Position numbers and translations under genes: made by a program. The notes under the pieces were generated by a model. It worked only from the letters and a program-made list of their open reading frames with translations. It was not told the origin of the DNA and did no database searches. This document shows positions 1 to 4,198 of a stretch of 6,066 bases of DNA, in pieces. The stretch spans positions 1-6,066 of the forward strand of contig JAGLNB010000227.1 in the NCBI GenBank assembly GCA_023139715.1. Direction: 5' to 3'. Each line of letters starts with the position of its first letter. Position 1 is the first letter of the stretch. The stretch is from Planctomycetota bacterium. GTDB taxonomy: Bacteria; Planctomycetota; Phycisphaerae; Sedimentisphaerales; Anaerobacaceae.

Positions 1-199
1 TGGCGAATTTCGTAAAACTTTTCATAGCTTTTATCCTTTCTATAATTTTGATTCGTTTTGGAACTGCCGTTTCGAAGCCATTATCAATTTCGGACAATTT
101 TTTTAGCGTTGCATCTATAACTTCCTTAGGCGGGCCGGCTGGAATCAATTTATTCTTCAAAGCGTCAATGGCTTTATCTATGTTTTCATTTTTTTTCAT
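1..199 (-). CDS. Partial sigma-factor partner, probable anti-sigma/FecR-like protein (N-terminus only)
   Basis: The first 66 residues are visible and the rest lies beyond the left edge. The ATG at 199 overlaps the sigma-factor stop as ATGA, and GAGGTGG (204-210 on the plus strand as CCACCTC) precedes it, so the start is well supported and translation is probably coupled to the sigma gene. The visible part is hydrophilic: an acidic/basic N-terminal helix, a PAGPPKEV motif at residues 20-27, a second helix to about 40, then a basic amphipathic stretch (KRIKIIERIKAMKSFTKF, 48-65). From memory, planctomycetal genes next to ECF sigma factors often start this way, with a transmembrane helix and a FecR-like or other sensor domain following. 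Neither the membrane helix nor any sensor domain is visible here. The anti-sigma or sensor role is therefore inference from position and leader style. Confidence 0.6.
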   Translation of the reverse strand, partial: MKKNENIDKAIDALKNKLIPAGPPKEVIDATLKKLSEIDNGFETAVPKRIKIIERIKAMKSFTKFA

Positions 200-735
200 A
201 ATACCACCTCTTTAACTTTCTCCTGTGGCGGTGATTCTTCTAAAAGGATTTTTAATTTCACTCTCGCACGATGCAATAAAACGCCGACGGTGTTGGTATT
301 AATTTTGAGCTGTTTTCCGATTCGGCGATAACTAAAATTATCCAGGTAACGCATACAAAAAATTTCCGCTTCCTGCGGCTGCAGCTGACTTAGCGACTGA
401 CGCAATTTTTCAGACAATTCCTGAGATTGTAATTTTTGCTCAGGAGCTGGCTGGCCGCCAGCAATGTCATCTAAATCTGCCACATCCATATTAATACGAT
501 TCTTTGACCGGTAAAATCGATGACGCAATTTATCTATCGCTCTAACTGTTGCGAGATGCGTCAATAACGCCTTAAAATTGTGGATATGCCCATTGCGACG
601 GATTTCAAGTGCAGAAATAAACGTTTCCTGAAAACAGTCAGCAGAATCCGCATAATTGCCGAGTAAACGATATGCCGTTCGCCAGACAACCGGTCCGTGC
701 TTGTTAATAATGCTTTGCCAGTCAATTGTTTGCAA
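196..735 (-). CDS. ECF-type sigma-70 family RNA polymerase sigma factor
   Basis: This 179-residue protein has the two-domain plan of an extracytoplasmic-function sigma factor, which directs RNA polymerase to a small set of promoters. Region 2 covers about residues 14-76, with VVWRTAYRLLGN, the acidic DCFQETF helix (33-39) and the -10-recognition helix around ATVRAIDKLRHR. A linker of about 30 residues follows. Region 4 spans about 106-165, with LQPQEAEIFCMRYLDNFSY and a helix-turn-helix ending TVGVLLHRARVKLK. The start is TTG at 735, chosen because GAGGA lies seven bases upstream (plus-strand 743-747) and it gives a full-length region 2. The next in-frame ATG (residue 83) would destroy that domain. 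The stop overlaps the next gene by ATGA. The gene is divergent from the TPR gene. I cannot assign an ECF subgroup or its target promoters. Confidence 0.92.
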   Translation of the reverse strand: MQTIDWQSIINKHGPVVWRTAYRLLGNYADSADCFQETFISALEIRRNGHIHNFKALLTHLATVRAIDKLRHRFYRSKNRINMDVADLDDIAGGQPAPEQKLQSQELSEKLRQSLSQLQPQEAEIFCMRYLDNFSYRRIGKQLKINTNTVGVLLHRARVKLKILLEESPPQEKVKEVVL

Positions 736-742
736 ACAAAAA

Positions 743-747
743 TCCTC
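743..747 (-). promoter_or_regulatory. Ribosome binding site supporting the TTG start of the sigma factor
   Basis: GAGGA on the minus strand lies seven bases before the TTG at 735. No upstream in-frame ATG gives a better context, so this site decides the start. Confidence 0.6.
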
Positions 748-817
748 TCAAAATGACACCGCCAACATAATAGTCGAAATACAATTCAATTTATTACAAA
801 AAAAGATAAATTTTTTC

Positions 818-846
818 TTGCAAACACTTACACATCACTGCAAAAT
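818..846 (+). promoter_or_regulatory. Weak candidate promoter for the TPR gene
   Basis: TTGCAA (818-823) and CAAAAT (841-846) are separated by 17 bases, each matching four of six consensus positions. They lie about 55 bases before the chosen ATG in the divergent gap with the sigma gene. The match is weak and could be chance in AT-rich DNA. I found no convincing promoter in the opposite direction for the sigma gene. Confidence 0.22.
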
Positions 847-886
847 AGCGTTCGTTCAGTATGTATTGGGGATTTCAAAAGCCAGT

Positions 887-891
887 GGAGG
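887..891 (+). promoter_or_regulatory. Ribosome binding site that sets the TPR gene start
   Basis: GGAGG is followed by eight bases and the ATG at 900. The upstream in-frame ATG at 861 has no purine-rich site before it, so the start at 900 is preferred. A GTG at 897 is a possible alternative. Confidence 0.7.
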
Positions 892-899
892 CAAAAGTG

Positions 900-1664
900 A
901 TGGCAAGCGAGAAAAAAGATAACAAGAAAGCAAGCCATAGCTCAACCGGCCAGCAAAATAAAACAGCACTTGTAATTTGTGCGGTTTTGATTTGTGCCGC
1001 AATGCTGTCTAATGGCTGTAATTCCTTTCCCCTCAATAAATTCAAATTGGGAAAATCCTCACAGGTTGATGCAATCAAAAATACTCCTGCTGAAGAAAAA
1101 AAAGCAAAACTTCTTAAAAAGCTCGACAAAAAATTTGAAAATCCGCAAACACATTATGAGCTTGGCAAATTGTATCAAGAGGATGGCTTGTGGGCACAGG
1201 CGGAGTATCGCTACAATTGTACACTAAGTTTCGACCCGGCGCACCGCGGCGCACAGGCAGCAATGGTTAAAGTGCTGCAAGCCAGCGGCGATCAGGCAAA
1301 ATCAGATTTGTCAGCGGAAATTTACATAAGCCAGGTAAACGCTTCAGCGGCGGAATCATTGAAATTAGCACTGGCTTTTCAAAAGCAGCAGCTCGATGAT
1401 TACGCCCTGCAATGCTATCAGCAGTCGTTGCGGCTGGCACCGAATTCACCAAAAATTAATCGGCAAATTGGATATTACTATCTAAGCAGAGGCGATAGAG
1501 AACAAGCAAAAAGTTATCTGACGAGAAGTTTTAATCTCGATTCCAACCAGCCGGATGTTGCAGGTGAGCTTGGAAGATTGGGAGTTGGTGTACGAGTGCC
1601 GCGTAAAGCGAAGAAAAATACGAAAAAGCTCGACAAAATCGTGGATAAATCCATTAACGAATAA
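900..1664 (+). CDS. TPR-repeat protein, N-terminally membrane-anchored (possible lipoprotein)
   Basis: From the ATG at 900 the product is 254 residues. An unusually long, polar, lysine-rich leader (1-21) precedes a hydrophobic segment (22-36) ending in LSNGC, with the cysteine at 40. This could be a lipoprotein signal, but serine at -3 and asparagine at -2 fit the lipobox poorly, so a simple signal anchor is also possible. A charged, coiled-coil-like stretch (about 60-80) follows, then tetratricopeptide repeats near 81-114, 151-183 and 184-218 (ELGKLYQEDGLWAQAEYRY, LALAFQKQQLDDYALQCYQQSL, QIGYYYLSRGDREQAKSYL). The tail is basic (VPRKAKKNTKKLDK). TPRs are protein-interaction scaffolds, so a partner at the envelope is expected but cannot be named. 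It is a single gene, divergent from the sigma factor, with its own terminator downstream. Whether that sigma factor controls it is unknown. Confidence 0.85.
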   Translation: MASEKKDNKKASHSSTGQQNKTALVICAVLICAAMLSNGCNSFPLNKFKLGKSSQVDAIKNTPAEEKKAKLLKKLDKKFENPQTHYELGKLYQEDGLWAQAEYRYNCTLSFDPAHRGAQAAMVKVLQASGDQAKSDLSAEIYISQVNASAAESLKLALAFQKQQLDDYALQCYQQSLRLAPNSPKINRQIGYYYLSRGDREQAKSYLTRSFNLDSNQPDVAGELGRLGVGVRVPRKAKKNTKKLDKIVDKSINE

Positions 1665-1779
1665 ATCGCAGCGATGTTGCGATGGAGTAAAAACAGGCAG
1701 CCGGGCAGCTGGGATTTGGCTAATAGTTAGTGTATTATAAGGCCTGTTGAAAAAAAGAATTGACGATGATTTCTTATAG

Positions 1780-1814
1780 CCCTGTAGCGAACGGATGCGC
1801 TGCGGGGTTTTTTT
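1780..1814 (+). terminator. Rho-independent terminator downstream of the TPR gene
   Basis: CCCTGTAGCG (1780-1789) pairs with CGCTGCGGGG (1798-1807) over ten positions, two of them G-U, around an eight-base loop. Seven T residues (1808-1814) follow. On the opposite strand the stem is not followed by a T-run, so it acts mainly on plus-strand transcripts. It lies about 115 bases beyond the TPR stop and shields the convergent HTH gene. Confidence 0.85.
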
Positions 1815-1849
1815 GGTTGGATTTTTCTTGTTGTTTATTCGGTGGAATT

Positions 1850-2059
1850 TTAGTTGTACAGAAAAACCTCTTCTATCTTTTTGCCAAAAGCGCGGGCGAT
1901 TTTGTAGGCCAGTGCAAGAGAGGGGTTGTATTTTCCCTGTTCTATAGCGATGATGGTTTGTCTGGTGCAGCCAGCCTTTTCAGCTAATTCCTGTTGACTC
2001 ATTTCGTTATTTTCAAATCGCAGTCGCCGGATGATATTCGTGAATTCAATTTTTGCCAT
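1850..2059 (-). CDS. Small Xre/Cro-CI-type helix-turn-helix regulator
   Basis: The 69-residue protein is almost entirely one HTH_3 domain. Residues 20-42 hold the helix-turn-helix (MSQQELAEKAGCTRQTIIAIEQG), and the rest is the typical YNPSLALAYKIARAFGKKIEEVF ending. Family knowledge: such stand-alone domains are dimeric DNA-binding proteins, often autoregulators paired with a small membrane protein. The start at 2059 is preferred over an upstream in-frame ATG at 2101 because GGAG lies six bases before it (plus-strand 2066-2069). It also gives a one-base TGATG overlap with the stop of the upstream membrane-protein gene, pointing to one transcript and coupled translation. The inverted repeat on the operon promoter at 2516-2537 is its most likely operator (inference). 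Confidence 0.92.
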   Translation of the reverse strand: MAKIEFTNIIRRLRFENNEMSQQELAEKAGCTRQTIIAIEQGKYNPSLALAYKIARAFGKKIEEVFLYN

Positions 2060-2478
2060 CACTTTCTCCAGCCATATTGGGCGAGAATGGCAATAGACCA
2101 AACATAGAAATGGGTTATACCTGCGGCCACAAAAATTAGTGGCAACCAGTTTGTGGTAATTGGTTCGTTGGGGCCAAGGATTATAAATGGACCAATTGTT
2201 GCTATGCCGACGACAAGGTAAGCCGTTGCGAAACCAGCAAGGGCGGCTCTGCTTTGGATATATTGATCTCGCTCATCGTATTCTACTTTTTCTGGATCTT
2301 TTTTGAAAAACAGTTGGGCGAGTCCGCCAATACCAGCTATGCCCATAAAACCAAGGCCAGCTAAGGCTTTCGGAAAACCATATTTGGTGTAAATGATTGC
2401 AACTGCCACCGCACTAACGATGAGAGCGAAGGTCAATGCTGCGAACATAAACATAGCTATTTTTTGTATTCGTTTCAT
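2059..2478 (-). CDS. Small four-helix membrane protein, DUF2178-like
   Basis: From the ATG at 2478 the product is 139 residues with four hydrophobic segments at about 7-30, 36-58, 78-102 and 109-134. Between helices 2 and 3 is a charged loop, FFKKDPEKVEYDERDQYIQSRA (about 57-78). A DERD-plus-alpha-helix pattern before a membrane segment is what I remember of DUF2178-type proteins, which often sit beside a small HTH gene as here. I recognise the pattern but cannot confirm the family. No catalytic residues are apparent. It is the first gene of a two-gene operon overlapping the HTH gene by one base. GGAG nine bases upstream supports this ATG over the TTG at 2517, which lies inside the promoter dyad. 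A role as membrane partner or sequestering factor for the HTH protein is a hypothesis. Confidence 0.75.
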   Translation of the reverse strand: MKRIQKIAMFMFAALTFALIVSAVAVAIIYTKYGFPKALAGLGFMGIAGIGGLAQLFFKKDPEKVEYDERDQYIQSRAALAGFATAYLVVGIATIGPFIILGPNEPITTNWLPLIFVAAGITHFYVWSIAILAQYGWRK

Positions 2479-2487
2479 TTTCGAAAT

Positions 2488-2491
2488 CTCC
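2488..2491 (-). promoter_or_regulatory. Ribosome binding site setting the DUF2178-like gene start
   Basis: GGAG on the minus strand lies nine bases before the ATG at 2478. It favours that ATG over the TTG at 2517, which falls within the proposed -10 element and would not be on the transcript. Confidence 0.6.
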
Positions 2492-2515
2492 GTTTGCGTT
2501 ATATCTATATTATTC

Positions 2516-2537
2516 AATGTAAGGTATAGATTACATT
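2516..2537. promoter_or_regulatory. Perfect 7-bp inverted repeat, probable operator
   Basis: AATGTAA (2516-2522) and TTACATT (2531-2537) are perfect inverted copies separated by GGTATAGA. Two central base pairs also match, so 9 of 11 half-site positions are symmetric over 22 bp. This size and position, over the -10 and spacer of the minus promoter, fit binding by a dimeric Xre-type repressor. The obvious candidate is the HTH protein of the same operon. The binding itself is inferred. Confidence 0.6.
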
Positions 2538-2544
2538 AAGTCAA
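2516..2544 (-). promoter_or_regulatory. Promoter of the DUF2178-like/HTH operon
   Basis: On the minus strand TTGACT (plus-strand 2539-2544) and TACATT (2516-2521) are 17 bases apart, matching five and four of six sigma-70 positions. The expected start of transcription would fall about 30 bases before the ATG at 2478. The inverted repeat at 2516-2537 fills the spacer and covers the -10 element. Confidence 0.6.
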
Positions 2545-2594
2545 TTATTATTTACATAAATTTGAAAATTTTTCTAAAAAAACCAGATTTTATA

Positions 2595-2623
2595 TTGACA
2601 GCTACACGATAATCGTTGATAAT
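2595..2623 (+). promoter_or_regulatory. Strong sigma-70-type promoter for the plus-strand membrane/HTH operon
   Basis: TTGACA (2595-2600) is a perfect -35 element. After a 17-base spacer comes GATAAT (2618-2623), five of six for the -10. The first ATG of the operon is at 2653, leaving a short leader that carries AAGGAG (2639-2644). A second GATAAT at 2608-2613 lies exactly ten bases upstream of the -10. Confidence 0.8.
2606..2616. promoter_or_regulatory. Short palindrome in the promoter spacer, possible operator
   Basis: ACGAT and ATCGT flank a single A, forming an 11-bp perfect dyad inside the -35/-10 spacer of the plus promoter. Its location is that of a repressor site, and the HTH protein encoded at 3744-3953 is a plausible ligand. 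The arms are short, so chance is possible. Confidence 0.4.
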
Positions 2624-2652
2624 TATATGTAATTCATTAAGGAGAAAGTATT

Positions 2653-3225
2653 ATGATACAGACATTTATTGAGAAAAACAGGCGATTGCTGAGGTTTTAT
2701 TGCTTAGTGGCTCGTATCCTTGGGTGGGTACTGACAGTTGGTGGTGTCTTTTGGTTTTTTCTAACTGTTGCAACTTCAATGAATGTTAATTTTGGAGAGA
2801 ATACGGAACCATTGCTACGCTTTTTGACTTTTTTCCTCTTATATGCTTTCTCGTCGCTGCTTTATGATTTTTTTCTGCCGGGGATTATAGCATTCGGTGT
2901 TGCGCAATTGCTTAGGTACTTAATCACAGATGACTATAAACCGGACTTTATTCTGCGAAACGCAGACCGGCTACTCTATACTTTCGCCGGGCTTCTTGTT
3001 TTAACAAACATCTGTCGATATTCGTGGTATGTAGATTTCAAATTCCTGGAAATAGTGAGTAAATCAGAGTTTTCCAGGATATTGTTTGTGCAACCGTTTT
3101 TGTTGCCTACGCTTGCCAAGGTGCTTATTTTGGTTGGAATAGCGCAGATTTTTCGTCGCTTATTGCCTGTTATTGAAGAGTACAAAATCGCTGGTCTAAG
3201 AAACGAAAGGGAAGAAAATGCATAA
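2653..3225 (+). CDS. Four-helix membrane protein, DUF2975-like (paralog 1)
   Basis: The 190-residue protein starts at an ATG with AAGGAG eight bases upstream. Hydrophobic segments lie at about 15-40, 60-88, 104-123 and 145-168, and the N- and C-termini are charged. A conserved-looking loop, ITDDYKPDFILRNADRLLY (91-109), lies between helices 2 and 3. The C-terminus reads RRLLPVIEEYKIAGLRNEREENA. Size, topology and pairing with a YozG-like HTH gene recall the DUF2975/YoaS-type proteins of unknown function, but I recognise this from pattern and context only. It overlaps the next gene, its paralog, by eight bases, so the three plus-strand genes form one operon under the promoter at 2595-2623. No enzyme motif is apparent. 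Confidence 0.75.
   Translation: MIQTFIEKNRRLLRFYCLVARILGWVLTVGGVFWFFLTVATSMNVNFGENTEPLLRFLTFFLLYAFSSLLYDFFLPGIIAFGVAQLLRYLITDDYKPDFILRNADRLLYTFAGLLVLTNICRYSWYVDFKFLEIVSKSEFSRILFVQPFLLPTLAKVLILVGIAQIFRRLLPVIEEYKIAGLRNEREENA
3189..3200 (+). repeat. Short direct repeat at the 3' end of paralog 1 (second copy 3720-3731)
   Basis: CGCTGGTCTAAG occurs here and again at 3720-3731, at equivalent places in the two paralogous genes, but read in different frames. It is the clearest DNA-level trace of the tandem duplication and marks the frame change in the second copy. Confidence 0.6.
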
Positions 3226-3730
3226 TCTTATAGATAAGAATGAGCCTTTTTTGCGTTTAAGCTGTAATGTGGCGAGATTTTTTGGATTACTTCTTATAGC
3301 TTTCGCCGTATTGGCATTGTTGGGGGTGTTTTGGCATGTTTTGTATATTGGGTATGCTTTACATTTTGCAGACTTTCTGAAAATGGCATCAAGAATTATC
3401 TTAGGGCTTGTATTTCCAGCTTTTCTATTATTAGGAATTGAACAGCTTATAAAATGTCTTATTATCCCCGACTTTAAACCAAATTGGGTTCTCCGATTTG
3501 GCGATAAGATTGCATACACATACGCAGGTTTCCTTCTTATTAACTTTGCATATAGCTCTATGTATGCCCATAAAATGATTTGTTCTTCCGAATATGATAT
3601 TTCTTTTGTGTGGCAAAGTTTGATACCTTCTGGAATATTTACTTTTATTAAAATTTTGACATGGATTGGAATTGGTCTGTTTCTAAAAAGAATAGTGCCA
3701 ATTATTCAAGAATCAAAGACGCTGGTCTAA
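3218..3730 (+). CDS. Four-helix membrane protein, DUF2975-like (paralog 2, C-terminus apparently frameshifted)
   Basis: This 170-residue protein is a diverged tandem copy of the preceding one. Aligning residues 75-104 here with 84-113 there gives 14 identities in 30, including QL, DxKP, LR, D, YT and AG. Hydrophobic segments lie at about 16-46, 58-81, 96-115 and 136-157. AGGGA lies five bases before the ATG at 3218, which sits inside the end of paralog 1. The tail is odd. It reads QESKTLV and stops, but the DNA that follows, shifted by one base, encodes AGLREAAQ, matching AGLR in paralog 1, and then stops in an ATGA overlap with the HTH gene. A one-base deletion in the AAA run near 3716-3718, or a sequencing error, would explain this. 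The core of the protein is intact. Confidence 0.75.
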   Translation: MHNLIDKNEPFLRLSCNVARFFGLLLIAFAVLALLGVFWHVLYIGYALHFADFLKMASRIILGLVFPAFLLLGIEQLIKCLIIPDFKPNWVLRFGDKIAYTYAGFLLINFAYSSMYAHKMICSSEYDISFVWQSLIPSGIFTFIKILTWIGIGLFLKRIVPIIQESKTLV

Positions 3731-3743
3731 GGGAGGCGGCACA

Positions 3744-3953
3744 ATGATTAATATCAAGCTCGATTATGTTCTTTTGGACAGGCGGATGAAGCTTAAGGAT
3801 TTGGCGGAGGCCACCGGTATTGCGGTAAACAACTTATCAGTCCTGAAAACCAATAAAGCCCGCGCTATTCGATTTTCGACGTTAAGCGCATTGTGCAAAG
3901 CGCTCGAATGCACGCCTGGAGATTTAATCGAATACCTGCCTGATGAGAAATAA
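3744..3953 (+). CDS. YozG-like Xre/Cro-CI helix-turn-helix regulator
   Basis: The 69-residue protein starts at an ATG with GGGAGG seven bases upstream (3731-3736). After the short strand MINIKLDYVL, the HTH spans about 15-35 (MKLKDLAEATGIAVNNLSVLK). It is followed by KARAIRFSTLSALCKALECTPGDLIEY, a very typical ending of the small Xre proteins represented by Bacillus YozG. Family knowledge: these proteins are commonly encoded beside DUF2975-type membrane proteins, the arrangement seen here. It closes the three-gene plus-strand operon and may bind the palindrome at 2606-2616 in the operon promoter. It differs clearly in sequence from the other HTH protein in the window, so the two are not recent copies. 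Confidence 0.93.
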   Translation: MINIKLDYVLLDRRMKLKDLAEATGIAVNNLSVLKTNKARAIRFSTLSALCKALECTPGDLIEYLPDEK

Positions 3954-4198
3954 GCAATAATGGTCTTCCGGTATTTACTACTACCCGTAGTCCGGCTACA
4001 GGTGGATTATATTTGTTACATTCAACTGTTTTTATAATTGCATCAATCACTTTCAAATTCATCGGGTTTTCGGTCTAATTGTACAGAAAATGCGGAAAAC
4101 TGGCCGATATAAACTCGTGTCTCGCCTGTCCCAAGCGAAGTCGAAAGATGCCTTTATCTATTGATTTATAGTTAATTTTATCGGAACAAAAAGGAAAA
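3954..4198. other. Gene-free stretch between the HTH gene and ftsK
   Basis: No gene is supported in these 245 bases. A bulged hairpin lies at 3968-3995: CCGG and ACTAC pair with GTAGT and CCGG around TACCC, with TATTT bulged on the 5' side. It lacks a T-run, so it is not a standard terminator. TATAAT occurs at 4033-4038, but the nearest -35-like TTGTTA (4013-4018) is only 14 bases away, so I do not call a promoter. CTGTCCCAAGCGAAGTCGAA (4126-4145) resembles a motif I remember as dispersed between genes in many bacteria. Confidence 0.5.
4192..4195 (+). promoter_or_regulatory. Closely spaced ribosome binding site of ftsK
   Basis: AGGA ends only three bases before the ATG at 4199. The spacing is shorter than usual, but no alternative ATG, GTG or TTG lies between this point and the upstream in-frame stop TAG at 4169-4171, so the start stands. 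Confidence 0.45.

Noticed and set aside
861..899. Upstream ATG start for the TPR protein, adding 13 residues
   Set aside because: No Shine-Dalgarno sequence precedes it, and the added residues include the GGAGG that serves the ATG at 900.
656..922. Plus-strand open frame of 88 codons across the sigma/TPR divergent region
   Set aside because: It overlaps the sigma gene start antisense and the TPR gene start out of frame, with no domain or ribosome binding site.
2479..2517. TTG start for the DUF2178-like protein, adding 13 residues
   Set aside because: It falls inside the proposed -10 element and dyad, and a ribosome binding site sits before the later ATG at 2478.
3865..4062. Minus-strand open frame of 65 codons starting in the gap before ftsK
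   Set aside because: No ribosome binding site before its ATG, it runs antisense through the YozG-like HTH gene, and its product shows no family I recognise.
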